A DNA stretch of 64,000 nt from Desulfobacteraceae bacterium (lineage in GTDB: Bacteria > Desulfobacterota > Desulfobacteria > Desulfobacterales > Desulfobacteraceae), in assembly GCA_016743945.1 (NCBI GenBank), contig JADGFI010000005.1, positions 248,001-312,000 on the forward strand, given 5' to 3'. Under the pieces are notes generated by a model. That model was given only the letters and a program-made list of their open reading frames with translations. It ran no database searches and was not told the origin of the DNA. Every line of letters starts with the position of its first letter. Positions within the stretch are counted from its first letter, which is position 1. Positions 24,579 through 34,567 of the stretch are shown piece after piece. Both the position numbers and the translations under genes were made by a program.

Positions 24579-26599
24579 TGGTTCACCTGTTCCAGGGCGC
24601 CGGTAAATATGGCGTTCAGGGCCGTTTTAAGAACTGATGGTATTTGCGGGTCTTGAATGAACTCCTGGATTTTCCCCACCTCTTGTCCGGCAATCTGTGA
24701 GGCAATGGTTCGGCACCATTCCTGATAAAAATTTAAATCCCTGATCAGGCCCCGTTCGTAGGCATCACTCAGGGCAAGAGCGGATTCTAAAAATGCGGCA
24801 TATTTTTGTTCAAGCACCAGGTGCTCCACAATCCCGGCAAAATTATTGATTCCTTTTTCACGCATACAATCGCAGGTCACACCGGTTGCAAGGCTGTACA
24901 AGGAGATTTTTCTTTCCTTGAGACGCTGGAAAATATGGCGGTTGGACGTGATTTTGTTCTGCTTTAAGACCGCCTCTTTTACTCCTTCGTAGACCGCCTT
25001 TCCAATGAGTTCCCCCATTTTTGAATGGCCGCCGGCATTTTTGATGAGCCCCCCTTCCCCCTGCACCATCAGAACGTTATCGGTTCCCGTCCCCGTGGCC
25101 TGATTTACCAGGGGTGTATAGGCACTTCTGATGTCCATATCCACAAGGGCGGCTGTTTTGGCCTCTGTTGCGGCAATAATAGCCCGGGTCATGGCCCGTT
25201 TGGATAATTTCATGTTGGTCAAAACAATGATATTGATGGTACCGGGTTCGTAAAAGGCTCCTGTATCCTTTGACATGCGAACCGCATTGGACAGGACACC
25301 GGCCGTGACAAGGGATGTCACCTTCATCTCTTTGAACGTTTTTTGGGTCACACTCAGGTTGTCCATATTCGCCCCGGTGATCAAAAAGGAAGCGGTGTCC
25401 TTTTTTTTACCATTGGCTTTTAAAATTTGGGTACGAATATCATCGATCCCACGCTTGTGCCCCGGTCCCCAGGTGGGGGGGGGGGAATAATGATTGCCAA
25501 CCGTAAAAATATTGTCCCGCTGACCTTCAAGGGTGGACACAATGGTCTGGGGCCGTTTGAAATCCACCACCAGAGTTTTGTTAGCAAAATCATAAATATC
25601 AGAGGTGTTGATCACAGCGGACTTAACATAATCCAGATCAAGCGGGATGGGGCTGGACCGGGTGATCCCTACCGGAAAAATATCATTGGCCGGATCTGCA
25701 AATTCTTCGGTGTAAATCATGGAGGCGAGCCAGGAAACAAAATAGCCCGAATGGGTGGATGCCCTGCAGGTGAGCTCACAGGGGAAATAATAGATTTGAT
25801 TATTTTTTACGGCATTTACCTCTTTCCAGCCCGGTCGGGAAAAAAATTTTTTGGCCGCTTCTCTGTCATTGCCGCAGCCGTAGATCACATCAGGATTAAA
25901 GGTCTGCCACTCTTGGCGGGACACCTCAACCACACTGCCTTTTTTCCCGAAATCCGGCGGAATTCCGCCGGCCAGGCGAATCAACTCATTTTGAAATGAC
26001 GTATTCCCCGGGGTCATGATTTTGTCACGGCCCATGAGGCGGATCACCCGTTTTCGACTGTTGGGGACGGCCCGGGCCAGTTTTTTTTGGATGTGCGCTA
26101 TTTCCAGGCGGTTTTTTTTGACCACCTGCCGGGCCTGAGCCTCCCGGTTGAATATTTTTCCCAGGGACAAGATATTTTCAAGGGAGATCTCAATGCTTTG
26201 GGCTTCATAAACAAAGAGGGGGATTTTTGTGTCCTTTAAATCCTTTATGATCTGCTTGTGAAAAGAGCCCAGGATAATCAGATCCGGTTGAAGCTTTTTT
26301 ATTCGTTTAACCGAGGGCATGAAAAATCCGCCTACAACCGCTTTTTTTGCTGCTCCCTCCAGGGTGGCATCGTGATAGGTCAGGCCGATAATGGCTTTTT
26401 GTGCTCCGATTTCAAACAAAATTTCACTGGCAGATGGCACCAGACAGACCACCCGTGTGGGCGGATTTTCAAGCACAAGATCATTGCCCAGGGGATCTGT
26501 TACCTCGGGGGAGGCAAAACAGGTGATGGTGTACAGCCAGGTAAGTCCCATACACAGGGCCAGAATACGGATCCGGCCCTTATTCTTTTTTGTTCTCAC
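24575..26599 (-). CDS. Exported BtuF-CbiZ fusion: corrinoid binding plus adenosylcobinamide amidohydrolase
   Basis: A 674-residue protein in three parts. First is a signal peptide (residues 1-29, ending TCFA) with a BtuF-like binding domain (about 30-300: TRVVCLVPSASEILFEIGAQ, RIKKLQPDLIILGSF). Second is a CbiZ domain (about 335-560: VTAGVLSNAVRM, GTINIIVLTNMKLS, AIIAATEAKTAALVDMDIRS, TPLVNQATGTGTDNVLMVQ). Third is a helical tail of about 110 residues without known motif. CbiZ cleaves the aminopropanol side chain of adenosylcobinamide to give cobyric acid for remodelling. Free CbiZ is cytoplasmic, but this copy is behind a signal peptide, implying cleavage in the periplasm during uptake. A C11 run lies at the start of the CbiZ part. 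The start is GTG. Confidence 0.88.
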   Translation of the reverse strand: MRTKKNKGRIRILALCMGLTWLYTITCFASPEVTDPLGNDLVLENPPTRVVCLVPSASEILFEIGAQKAIIGLTYHDATLEGAAKKAVVGGFFMPSVKRIKKLQPDLIILGSFHKQIIKDLKDTKIPLFVYEAQSIEISLENILSLGKIFNREAQARQVVKKNRLEIAHIQKKLARAVPNSRKRVIRLMGRDKIMTPGNTSFQNELIRLAGGIPPDFGKKGSVVEVSRQEWQTFNPDVIYGCGNDREAAKKFFSRPGWKEVNAVKNNQIYYFPCELTCRASTHSGYFVSWLASMIYTEEFADPANDIFPVGITRSSPIPLDLDYVKSAVINTSDIYDFANKTLVVDFKRPQTIVSTLEGQRDNIFTVGNHYSPPPTWGPGHKRGIDDIRTQILKANGKKKDTASFLITGANMDNLSVTQKTFKEMKVTSLVTAGVLSNAVRMSKDTGAFYEPGTINIIVLTNMKLSKRAMTRAIIAATEAKTAALVDMDIRSAYTPLVNQATGTGTDNVLMVQGEGGLIKNAGGHSKMGELIGKAVYEGVKEAVLKQNKITSNRHIFQRLKERKISLYSLATGVTCDCMREKGINNFAGIVEHLVLEQKYAAFLESALALSDAYERGLIRDLNFYQEWCRTIASQIAGQEVGKIQEFIQDPQIPSVLKTALNAIFTGALEQVNQ

Positions 26600-26626
26600 A
26601 TTCAGTTTCCAATTCGCTTAAGGTGA

Positions 26627-26926
26627 TTAATCCGCCATCTCATATTCCGGTGTTTTTTCTTCCCCATCCGGGTGGCTTGGGGTTCTATATAATTTCATAT
26701 CTCGTCCAAATTCATAGTCCGGCAATCGTCCAAAACCCTGGGGATGATTTTCTGTCCGGTATACCCGCCCATCATTTCCCAGGTCATAATCTGGCTTTTC
26801 ACTATGGCCCTTGGGATGGAATACGGTTCTAAAAAATTTTCCTTCGCGAACCAGGTAGATGGGTTCTTTGTTTTTCAATGATGTTTTGCCGGTTACCTTA
26901 AAGATCTTGAGCTGATGGTGTTTCAT
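26627..26926 (-). CDS. Small protein with three or four 24-residue repeats
   Basis: A 99-residue soluble protein with no signal peptide or Cys. From residue 30 it repeats a unit of about 24 residues: KFFRTVFHPKGHSEKPDYDL, RVYRTENHPQGFGRLPDYEF and KLYRTPSHPDGEEKTPEYEM share the pattern YRT..HP.G....PDYE.G. A degenerate fourth copy may precede them. The pattern suggests a small beta-blade or beta-flower fold; each repeat offers one His in HPxG, so metal or ligand binding is possible. It is the first gene after the cobalamin riboswitch and its terminators, 27 bases before the BtuF-CbiZ gene. I do not know its function. Confidence 0.7.
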   Translation of the reverse strand: MKHHQLKIFKVTGKTSLKNKEPIYLVREGKFFRTVFHPKGHSEKPDYDLGNDGRVYRTENHPQGFGRLPDYEFGRDMKLYRTPSHPDGEEKTPEYEMAD

Positions 26927-27022
26927 TGCAAGCCTCCCATTTGGCGTTTGTCGGTCCCCTTAAAGGAGAACCTATATTTAAAACAACCCGCTGTGGATCA
27001 GACTTGAAATGCCTGATGGAAC

Positions 27023-27060
27023 AAAAAAAAATCCGGACCGATTTAAAAAATCGATCCGGA
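27023..27060 (-). terminator. Strong intrinsic terminator in the riboswitch leader
   Basis: TCCGGACCGATT (27032-27043) pairs with AATCGATCCGGA (27049-27060), allowing a bulge, and nine T follow on the - strand. It lies 97 bases upstream of the repeat-protein gene, so it stops transcription unless bypassed. Confidence 0.75.
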
Positions 27061-27090
27061 GTATCCCTTTGCTTCATCCAAGATCCAAAA

Positions 27091-27115
27091 ACACCCCTTC
27101 GTCCTCGAAGGGTGT
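27091..27115 (-). terminator. First hairpin after the aptamer, probable expression platform
   Basis: A stem of about 10 pairs (ACACCCTTCG-type arms around TCCT, one bulged C) is followed by TTTTTGG on the - strand. It begins ten bases after the B12 box, the usual place of a riboswitch-controlled terminator. Confidence 0.6.
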
Positions 27116-27124
27116 GCAACATTT

Positions 27125-27288
27125 CAGGTAGGTCTTCTGACTCTTGGATCTTTCTAACAGCTTTTGCCTTCCCATCAAGTTCATTATTGACAGTGGCGTG
27201 AGTAAAAGCGTTCGTCCCCAATTACAGCGGCGGGCCCGTCCCTGTTTCTCACAGGTGTTCCCTATTAAGCATTTTCATGCACCTGAAC
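27125..27288 (-). ncRNA. Cobalamin riboswitch heading the corrinoid uptake operon
   Basis: On the - strand: GTTCAGGTGCATGAAAATGC at the 5' end, TAGGGAA near 27262, GGGACGGGCCCGCCGCTGT core near 27235, GGGGACGAA near 27218, GATGGGAAGGC near 27175, and AGTCAGAAGACCTACCTG at the 3' end. All aptamer elements are recognisable. It should repress the downstream operon of thirteen genes when cobalamin is abundant. Confidence 0.93.
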
Positions 27289-27295
27289 TGGTATA

Positions 27296-27324
27296 CTCTT
27301 ATTTTGAATAAAAATTAAAGTCAA
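27296..27324 (-). promoter_or_regulatory. Candidate promoter of the corrinoid uptake operon
   Basis: TTGACT (27324-27319) lies 17 bases from a weak TAAGAG (27301-27296). The -35 to aptamer distance of 36 bases equals that of the + strand riboswitch at 9909-9945, which raises confidence despite the poor -10. Confidence 0.45.
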
Positions 27325-27421
27325 GATTAAAAGAAAATGGTGGTAACAGTCTTCGCCTTTTGGAGGGGGCCAGTGCCACTCATTACAACGGTTTTAAGAG
27401 GACACTTTTTGTCCCACATTT

Positions 27422-28429
27422 TCAGGGAAGCAACTCTTGTTTGAGCATGCAGCAGGCAATTTTATGGCGGGGCCGCCCGTCAGCTCGGTAGGCAAGGTTA
27501 GCAGGCTGGATCATTTTATTCATGACACAGCCTTCGGGGATGGTAAGTTTGAACAGATCCGTTTCATTGATCGGGGGCATTGCCACAAGATGATTGTCGT
27601 GGATTTCATGGGAATGCAGGGGAAAATCTTCACAGATGGGGCATTGATACACCCTTCCGTTGGGAAATACAAAATAATTTTTAGCCACATTTCCGGCGCA
27701 TTGAAACGCTTCATCATTGGATAAAAATACTTTGGGATAGGTGACGATGATGCCCTGGGCGGCAATCTTTTCTGCCACTTGGGGGATTATTTCAAGCCAA
27801 GAGTCCTTTGATACCTGGAGCGCCCGGGGTGTTTGGGAAGAAGATGTTGAGGATTCCCCCCGCATGCCGATGACCTGGATAAAAAACCGGTCAACATCAA
27901 GTTTTTGGACAAGGGCGGGCATCTGGGTAAGTTCGTGGATATTTTTATCCGACACCGTGTAGATCATGGAACAGGCAAACCCTCGTTCCCGGGCTTTTTT
28001 AATGCCGGAAAGAACAGCATCATAGCACCCCTTTCCCCGGATGGCATCATTGGTGTTTCGTGTGGCACCATCCAGGGAAAAACTTAAAAAATCAAGAAGG
28101 TCCGGGGTGATTTTTTCCAGAATATCATGGAAGAGATACCCGTTGGTATCAATGGTGATGGATTTAAACTGGAGGCGCCGGGCCTCTTTGACGGCCAGGT
28201 GAAGATCCGGGTGAAGGGTGGGCTCTCCCCCCAACAGGACCAGGTTTGTCTGATTGGCTTTGGGGGAAAATATCCCCAGCCAGTCTCGGATGGTGTCAAT
28301 GGGAAGTGTCTGGTCCCCATGCTGTTCTCGATTAATATAGCAATGGGAACAAGACAGATTACAACGGGTCAGGATGTGGAAAAAAAGATTGGACGAATCC
28401 TTTGAAAACGCAACGGTCTGGTTTCGCAT
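27422..28429 (-). CDS. Radical SAM protein of unknown function
   Basis: A 335-residue radical SAM enzyme with the cluster motif CNLSCSHC at residues 23-30 and the following GGEPTLHPDL glycine-rich loop. The C-terminal third has further Cys (FQCAG, YQCPICED, EGCVM, IACCML) that could bind an auxiliary SPASM-like cluster. Such proteins modify peptides or mature enzymes. The ATG at 28429 follows the purF stop by one base; the longer open frame would overlap purF by about 190 bases and is rejected. Co-transcription with carA-carB-purF is likely but does not reveal the substrate. Confidence 0.78.
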   Translation of the reverse strand: MRNQTVAFSKDSSNLFFHILTRCNLSCSHCYINREQHGDQTLPIDTIRDWLGIFSPKANQTNLVLLGGEPTLHPDLHLAVKEARRLQFKSITIDTNGYLFHDILEKITPDLLDFLSFSLDGATRNTNDAIRGKGCYDAVLSGIKKARERGFACSMIYTVSDKNIHELTQMPALVQKLDVDRFFIQVIGMRGESSTSSSQTPRALQVSKDSWLEIIPQVAEKIAAQGIIVTYPKVFLSNDEAFQCAGNVAKNYFVFPNGRVYQCPICEDFPLHSHEIHDNHLVAMPPINETDLFKLTIPEGCVMNKMIQPANLAYRADGRPRHKIACCMLKQELLP

Positions 28430-28430
28430 A

Positions 28431-29864
28431 TTACCCCATGCATTGTTTGGTAAAGTTGGAATCAAAGGGAACGGGATAGTCTCCGTCAAAACAGGCTTTG
28501 CAAAAGTTAAGTTCCGGATTTTCAACCCCGGAGGCTTCCAGCATCCCTTCCACGGAAAGATAATGCAATGAATCCAGTCCCAGGTACTTGGTAAGTTCAG
28601 CCAGGGGCATTTGGGCGGCAATCAGCTCGCCCTTGGAGGAAAAATCGATACCATAGTAACACGGATTCTTATGGGGAGGGCAGCAGACCCGCATGTGAAT
28701 CTTTTTGGCTCCCAGTTCCCGCAGGGCTTTGACCCGGGTTTTGGCCGTGGTGCCCCGGATAATGGAATCCTCAATAATGATAATTTCCTTGCCTTGGATC
28801 ACTTCTCGGACCGGGTTGAGTTTTACCCTTACGGCAAAGTCCCGCATGGACTGGGTGGGCTGGATAAAGCTTCTGCCCACATAATGGTTGCGGATCATGC
28901 CCATTTCAAAGGGAATGCCCGATTCCTTGGCATAGCCGATGGCGGCATAATTGCCCGAATCCGGAAAGGGCATGACAAGATCCGCCTCCACCGGGGCTTC
29001 CTGGGCCAGACGTTTGCCCATCGCCTTTCGCATCTGGTAGACATTTTTGCCGTCAATGGTCGAATCGGGTCTGGCAAAATAGATATATTCAAAGATGCAC
29101 AGGGATTTATGGGCGGCGGCCTTGGGGTGTTGGATGCTTCTGATGCCGTCTTCGTTGATGATGACAATTTCCCCCGGCTCAAGTTCCCGGATAAATTCCG
29201 CCTGGACCAGGTCAAAGGCACAGGTTTCAGACGCCAGAACATAGTGGCCGTTGAGCTTGCCCAGGGCCAGGGGCCTGAATCCGTTGGGGTCTTTTATACC
29301 GATGATCTCTCCCTTGCAGGTGAGAAGGACCATGGAATAGGCCCCTTCTATCTTGGACACGGTATTTAAGACCGCTGTTTCAATATCGCCTTTGATAAGA
29401 TTTTTGATAAACAGGTGCAAGAAGACTTCCGAATCCATGGTGGTCTGAAAGATCGAGCCGTTTTCTTCCAGCTCCTCTTTCAGAATATGGGCATTGACCA
29501 GATTGCCGTTGTGGGCAACGGCATAAGACCTATGGCGATGGTTGGCCACAAAGGGCTGGGCATTGGTGATCACCGAGTCCCCGGTGGTCGAATAGCGGAC
29601 ATGTCCGATGGCTGATCCGCCTTCGATCCGTGCCAGATCTTCCATGTTAAAGATATCGTGGACAAGGCCCATGCCTTTGTGGGAAAAAATCTTGTCGTTT
29701 ATCCCTCTGTTTACGGAAATGCCGGCACTTTCCTGACCCCTGTGCTGGAGAGCATACAGCCCGAAATAAGTTATCTGGGCGGCTTCCGGGTGTTTATAAA
29801 GGCCAAAGATTCCGCATTCGTCTCGGGGTCGCTCACTTGGGTCAAATATCTTTTGGTTACACAT
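28431..29864 (-). CDS. purF: Amidophosphoribosyltransferase PurF, Fe-S type
   Basis: Catalyses the first step of purine synthesis: PRPP plus glutamine to phosphoribosylamine. The 477-residue protein has a 16-residue propeptide before the catalytic Cys17 (DECGIFG), the class II amidotransferase domain, and the PRPP loop [17 protein letters not shown]. The four Cys that bind the 4Fe-4S cluster in the Bacillus-type enzyme are present ([30 protein letters not shown]). It overlaps the end of carB by 8 bases. Confidence 0.96.
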   Translation of the reverse strand: MCNQKIFDPSERPRDECGIFGLYKHPEAAQITYFGLYALQHRGQESAGISVNRGINDKIFSHKGMGLVHDIFNMEDLARIEGGSAIGHVRYSTTGDSVITNAQPFVANHRHRSYAVAHNGNLVNAHILKEELEENGSIFQTTMDSEVFLHLFIKNLIKGDIETAVLNTVSKIEGAYSMVLLTCKGEIIGIKDPNGFRPLALGKLNGHYVLASETCAFDLVQAEFIRELEPGEIVIINEDGIRSIQHPKAAAHKSLCIFEYIYFARPDSTIDGKNVYQMRKAMGKRLAQEAPVEADLVMPFPDSGNYAAIGYAKESGIPFEMGMIRNHYVGRSFIQPTQSMRDFAVRVKLNPVREVIQGKEIIIIEDSIIRGTTAKTRVKALRELGAKKIHMRVCCPPHKNPCYYGIDFSSKGELIAAQMPLAELTKYLGLDSLHYLSVEGMLEASGVENPELNFCKACFDGDYPVPFDSNFTKQCMG

Positions 29865-32800
29865 GGTGGTTTTCCTGGTGATAGTACTGGATCGGGTTGA
29901 TGGATAGAGGTGCTTTTTTCATGGCCTTTATGGCCGAACAGATGGCCTTGGTGCCGTCGGTGGTGGTGGCATAGGGTATTTTGTATTTAATGGCAGCACG
30001 TCTGATTTCATACCCATCTCTCTGGGTCTGGCTGGAGGCACCGGTGTTGAGAATCAGCTGGATTTCATTGTTTTTTACGGCATCCACCACATGGGGGCGG
30101 CCGGAAGAGACTTTTTTCACCATTTGGGCGGGGACATTGTTTTCCTTTAGAAAGCGCGCCGTCCCCCGGGTTGCCATGATGGTGAATCCCATCTCATGGA
30201 ACTCTCGGGCAACGGACAGGGCGGAAAGCTTATCCTTATCCTGGACCGATATAAAGACCGTACCTGACCTTGGCAGTCTTTGGCCTGCGGCAAACTGGGC
30301 CTTGGCAACGGCCGCTCCCAGGTCCTTGTCAATGCCCATGACCTCGCCTGTTGATTTCATTTCAGGACCCAGTACCGGATCCACATTTTCAAACCGGTCA
30401 AAGGGCATGACCGCTTCTTTCACGCAATAATAGGGGGGGATGATTTCCTTGGTCAAACCCAGTTCTCCAAGGGTTTTGCCCAGCATTACCTTGGTGGCAA
30501 GTTTTGCCAGAGGCACACCAATGGCTTTGGAGACAAAGGGAATGGTCCGGGAGGCTCTGGGATTTACCTCAATGATATATACCTTGTCATTCATGATACC
30601 GAATTGAATGTTCATCAATCCTTTAACCTGGAGTTCCTTTGCCATGGCCCGGGCTGCAGCGGCCATTTCATCAATATGGGTCTGGGCGATGGAATAGGGA
30701 GGCAGAACACAGGCAGAGTCCCCGGAATGGATCCCGGCCTCTTCAATATGTTCCATCATGCCGCCGATAATGGTGGTTTCTCCGTCTGAAATGGCATCCA
30801 CATCCAGTTCAAAGGCATCTTCTAAAAACTTGTCGATGAGAACCGGTTTGTCCGGAGATGCCAGGACCGCCAGGTCAAAATATTCTTTCAAATCCCGTTC
30901 ATCATAGACAATCTTCATGGCCCGGCCGCCTAGAACAAAGGAGGGTCTGACCATAACAGGATATCCTATGTCCCGGGCAACTCTCTGGGCTTCGTCATAG
31001 GAATGGGCAATCCCGTTTTCCGGCTGGCGCAGTCCCAATTTGTCCATCATGGCCTGGAAGAGATCCCGGTCTTCTGCACGGTCAATGTTCTCGGGACTTG
31101 TACCGATGATGGGCACCCCTGCCTTTTGCAGATCCGTGGCCAGGTTCAGAGGCGTCTGGCCGCCAAATTGGACAATGACCCCAAAGGGCTTTTCCTTTTC
31201 AACAATGTGGAGCACGTCTTCCAGAGTTACGGGTTCAAAATAAAGTTTGTCCGAGGTGTCATAGTCCGTGGAAACGGTTTCCGGATTGGAATTGACCATG
31301 ATGGATTCAACCCCCTCTTCCCTGAGGGCAAAGGAAGCATGGACACAGCAATAGTCAAATTCAATGCCCTGGCCGATACGATTGGGCCCGCCGCCCAGGA
31401 TAATGACTTTTTTCACATCCGACACCCGGGCCTCACATTCACTTTCATAGGTGGAATAATAATAGGGGGTCACGGCCCGAAACTCAGCGGCACAGGTATC
31501 CACCAGTTTAAACACGGGTACAATCCCCAAATCCTTACGGCGCTGCTCTATCTGTTTGTCCGTGAGTCCTCCGGACAAAAAGGCCAGCTGCTTGTCGGAA
31601 AACCCGTATTTTTTGGCCTTTTCAAACAAATCGCGGGGAAGATCCTTGCCCGCAAGGGTAATCTGTTTTTCCAGATCCACGATCTGCTTCATCTGGTGAA
31701 GGAACCAGGGATCAATAAAGGTCAGTTCATGGAGCATGGTGATGGGCATGCCGTGTTCCAGGGCATATTTAATATAAAAAAGCCGCTGGGAGTTGGGGGT
31801 GGACAGCTTGTACTCCAGTTCGTTGCCTGCTACACTGCCGGGCGCCGGGTCCTTGCCGTCCGCTCCAAATCCTGATCTGCCGATTTCAAGAGACCGCAGC
31901 CCTTTTTGGAAGGCTTCCTTAAAGGTTCTGCCGATGGACATGGTTTCCCCCACCGATTTCATGGCCGTACTCAAGACATCGTCGGCTTCGGGAAATTTTT
32001 CAAAGGTCCACCTCGGGATTTTGACCACAACATAATCAATGGAGGGTTCAAAACAGGCAAGGGTTTCGCCGGTGATATCGTTGGGGATCTCGTCCAGTGT
32101 ATATCCGACGGCAAGTTTTGCCGCAATTTTGGCAATGGGAAACCCGGTTGCTTTGGAGGCCAGGGCTGAGCTTCTGGAAACCCGGGGATTCATTTCTACG
32201 ATAATGATATCTCCGTTTTCCGGATTTATGGCAAACTGGACATTGGAGCCCCCTGTATCCACTCCGATTTCCCGGATAATGGCAATGGAGGCATCCCTTA
32301 GTCGCTGGTATTCCTTGTCCGAAAGGGTCTGGGCCGGGGCCACGGTGATGGAATCCCCTGTGTGAACGCCCATGGCGTCAATGTTTTCTATGGAGCAGAT
32401 GATGACCACATTGTCGGCATGGTCCCGCATGACTTCCAGTTCATATTCTTTCCATCCCAAAACCGATTCTTCCAGCATGACCTGGGTATTAAGGCTGGCG
32501 TCCAATCCTGCCTTGCAAAAGGCCGCCAGCTCTTCAGCGTTATAGGCCACCCCGCCGCCGGTCCCGCCCAGGGTGAAACTGGGCCGAACAATGATGGGAA
32601 ATCCAATCCGTTTTGCAACATCTTCCACCTCGTGCATGTTGGTGGCAAATCCGCTTTTGGGAATCCGCAACCCGATCTTGTTCATGGCATTCCGAAAAAG
32701 TTCCCGGTCTTCGGCCTTGTTGATGGCGTCAATGGAGGCACCGATCATCTCAACATTGCAGCGTTCAAAAATGCCCGTTTTTTCAGCTTCTATGGCAGTG

Positions 32801-33090
32801 TTCAGAGCAGTCTGACCGCCCAGGGTAGGCAGAATGGCGTCGGGTCTTTCCCGTTCAATAACCTTGCACAGGGTCTCCACGTTTACCGGTTCAATATAAA
32901 CCTTGTCTGCGGTTTCAGGATCCGTCATGATGGTGGCGGGGTTTGAATTGATGAGCACCACTTCAAACCCTTCTTCTTTCAGCGCTTTACAGGCCTGGGT
33001 TCCGGAATAGTCAAATTCACAGGCCTGGCTGATAATAATGGGTCCGGCACCAATGATCAGGATTTTTTTTATGTCGTTACGCTTTGGCAT
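29857..33090 (-). CDS. carB: Carbamoyl-phosphate synthase large subunit
   Basis: A 1077-residue CarB, the normal length. Two homologous ATP-grasp synthetase halves are visible: the first with [20 protein letters not shown] and the [13 protein letters not shown] loop, the second with [15 protein letters not shown] and [14 protein letters not shown]-terminal allosteric MGS-like domain follows ([20 protein letters not shown]). It makes carbamoyl phosphate from bicarbonate, ATP and ammonia delivered by CarA for pyrimidine and arginine synthesis. The start overlaps carA by 14 bases. Confidence 0.97.
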   Translation of the reverse strand: MPKRNDIKKILIIGAGPIIISQACEFDYSGTQACKALKEEGFEVVLINSNPATIMTDPETADKVYIEPVNVETLCKVIERERPDAILPTLGGQTALNTAIEAEKTGIFERCNVEMIGASIDAINKAEDRELFRNAMNKIGLRIPKSGFATNMHEVEDVAKRIGFPIIVRPSFTLGGTGGGVAYNAEELAAFCKAGLDASLNTQVMLEESVLGWKEYELEVMRDHADNVVIICSIENIDAMGVHTGDSITVAPAQTLSDKEYQRLRDASIAIIREIGVDTGGSNVQFAINPENGDIIIVEMNPRVSRSSALASKATGFPIAKIAAKLAVGYTLDEIPNDITGETLACFEPSIDYVVVKIPRWTFEKFPEADDVLSTAMKSVGETMSIGRTFKEAFQKGLRSLEIGRSGFGADGKDPAPGSVAGNELEYKLSTPNSQRLFYIKYALEHGMPITMLHELTFIDPWFLHQMKQIVDLEKQITLAGKDLPRDLFEKAKKYGFSDKQLAFLSGGLTDKQIEQRRKDLGIVPVFKLVDTCAAEFRAVTPYYYSTYESECEARVSDVKKVIILGGGPNRIGQGIEFDYCCVHASFALREEGVESIMVNSNPETVSTDYDTSDKLYFEPVTLEDVLHIVEKEKPFGVIVQFGGQTPLNLATDLQKAGVPIIGTSPENIDRAEDRDLFQAMMDKLGLRQPENGIAHSYDEAQRVARDIGYPVMVRPSFVLGGRAMKIVYDERDLKEYFDLAVLASPDKPVLIDKFLEDAFELDVDAISDGETTIIGGMMEHIEEAGIHSGDSACVLPPYSIAQTHIDEMAAAARAMAKELQVKGLMNIQFGIMNDKVYIIEVNPRASRTIPFVSKAIGVPLAKLATKVMLGKTLGELGLTKEIIPPYYCVKEAVMPFDRFENVDPVLGPEMKSTGEVMGIDKDLGAAVAKAQFAAGQRLPRSGTVFISVQDKDKLSALSVAREFHEMGFTIMATRGTARFLKENNVPAQMVKKVSSGRPHVVDAVKNNEIQLILNTGASSQTQRDGYEIRRAAIKYKIPYATTTDGTKAICSAIKAMKKAPLSINPIQYYHQENHHV

Positions 33091-34219
33091 GTTTCATCAT
33101 CTCTGCAAATTGGTTAAAAAGATAGGCTGCATCGTGGGGTCCGGGGGATGCTTCCGGGTGATACTGAACGGCAAAGGCCTGGACCCTGTCATTTTTAAGC
33201 CCCTCAAGGGAATCTTCGTTCAGATTGATATGGGTGAGTATGGCATTTTCTTTATCCAGAGAGTTGAGATCCACGGCAAACCCATGGTTCTGGGAGGTAA
33301 TCTCCACACGGCCCGTGGCAAGATTTTTCACGGGCTGGTTGCCGCCCCTGTGGCCAAATTTTATTTTCAGTGTTTTACCGCCCATGGCAAGGCCCAAAAG
33401 TTGCATCCCAAGGCAGATGCCGAAAATTGGCGCAACGCCCAGCAGTTGTCGTATGGTCTCAACCGCATAGATTATAGGTTCCGGGTCTCCCGGGCCGTTG
33501 GACAGAAAAATTCCGTCTGGATTCAGGCCTTTGATGGTTTGGGCAGAAGTTGTTGCCGGCACCACTAACACCTCACACCCCTCCTTTTCAAGGCAGCGGA
33601 TAATATTGTATTTAATTCCGAAATCAAGGGCTACAACCGATTGTTTTTTGCCTTTATAGTGCCAAATCAGGGGGTCCTCAAGCTTTTTAATATCCACATA
33701 TTCCGGTCGGTTATGTTTCCAGAAATAGGGTTTTTTGGTGGTAACATTTCCCACAAGGTCGCTACCCTCCATGGAGGGAATCTGTTTTGCACGTTCCACC
33801 AGGGAATCGGGGTCAAGGTCAGAGGTTGAGATAATGGCTCGCATGGCACCTGATTTTCGAATGTGGCGGGTCAGGGCTCGGGTATCCAAATCCTCAATTC
33901 CCAGGACATGTCCCTTGATCAGATAATCGGCCAGGGTGCCTTTGGATTGGAAATTGCTGGGAAAATCCTGGTATTCTTTAACAATAAATGCTGCGACTTG
34001 TATCCGGTCCGATTCAATATCATCCGGGTTGACACCATAATTTCCGATTAAAGGGCAGGTCATGGTCACCATCTGTCCTGCGTAGGACGGGTCTGTCAGA
34101 ATTTCCTGGTACCCGGTCATGCTGGTGTTGAAGACCATTTCCCCGGTAGCTTCTCCCTGTCCTGTAAAACTTCTACAGGAAAAGGTCCTGCCATCTTCAA
34201 GGGCTAATAATGCTTTCAT
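33077..34219 (-). CDS. carA: Carbamoyl-phosphate synthase small (glutaminase) subunit
   Basis: A CarA of about 380 residues. The N-terminal domain starts [13 protein letters not shown] and the C-terminal class I amidotransferase has nucleophile Cys in [15 protein letters not shown] with the catalytic His-Glu pair in [11 protein letters not shown]. The frame could start at a GTG four codons earlier (34231); the ATG at 34219 matches the family N-terminus and has a better-placed AGG. It hydrolyses glutamine and passes ammonia to CarB. It is the first gene of carA-carB-purF-radical SAM. Confidence 0.96.
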   Translation of the reverse strand: MKALLALEDGRTFSCRSFTGQGEATGEMVFNTSMTGYQEILTDPSYAGQMVTMTCPLIGNYGVNPDDIESDRIQVAAFIVKEYQDFPSNFQSKGTLADYLIKGHVLGIEDLDTRALTRHIRKSGAMRAIISTSDLDPDSLVERAKQIPSMEGSDLVGNVTTKKPYFWKHNRPEYVDIKKLEDPLIWHYKGKKQSVVALDFGIKYNIIRCLEKEGCEVLVVPATTSAQTIKGLNPDGIFLSNGPGDPEPIIYAVETIRQLLGVAPIFGICLGMQLLGLAMGGKTLKIKFGHRGGNQPVKNLATGRVEITSQNHGFAVDLNSLDKENAILTHINLNEDSLEGLKNDRVQAFAVQYHPEASPGPHDAAYLFNQFAEMMKHAKA

Positions 34220-34567
34220 ATCGATTTGCACCTGTTCAAACTTATGGTTGATAAAATTAATCCGGGGACTTCCCGGATTTAAAATCCCCCTGCAATCGTT
34301 TTATAAAACGAACCTGTTAAAATACCATGGATTGGGTCTTTTTTGCAAGCCTTGTATTTATCCCAGATTCCACAGGAATATACTTGCATCCTTGTCATGA
34401 TTATGAAAATTTAAGAGAGAATGTGGGTGTTCGATGGGATGCAGGGTTTAAGAAAGATTAGGGATTTATTTGCAAAACCATGTAAATGCGTGTAGTCTGA
34501 TATCTTCGCGTAGCGAGTCAGATTTGGGATAAGCCAAGCTGCGTATCACCAATTAATTAGGGTTTTT
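34220..34567. other. carA leader and gap before the methyltransferase gene
   Basis: No gene is visible. In the carA leader two hairpins share an arm and exclude each other: AATCCGGG/CCCGGATT (34259-34279) and GGATTT/AAATCC (34275-34287). This could be an attenuator. The part from 34330 to 34567 is AT-rich, and I see no convincing promoter or structure there. Confidence 0.4.

Larger units (their letters stand above)
26927..27421. other. Regulatory gap: terminators, cobalamin riboswitch and promoter
   Basis: This stretch holds no gene. Reading the - strand it contains a promoter, the cobalamin aptamer, two hairpins each followed by T-rich sequence, and a leader of about 95 bases to the first gene. 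Bases 27325-27421 lie between the radical SAM stop and the promoter; a weak 5-base-pair hairpin (GGACA/TGTCC) near 27400 is the only terminator-like element for the carA operon. Confidence 0.7.

Noticed and set aside
28611..29369. 252-codon + strand frame opposite purF
   Set aside because: Shadow of a strongly conserved gene on the other strand; no family features or ribosome site.
31003..31875. 290-codon + strand frame opposite carB
   Set aside because: Antisense to carB with low-complexity composition, no domain recognised.
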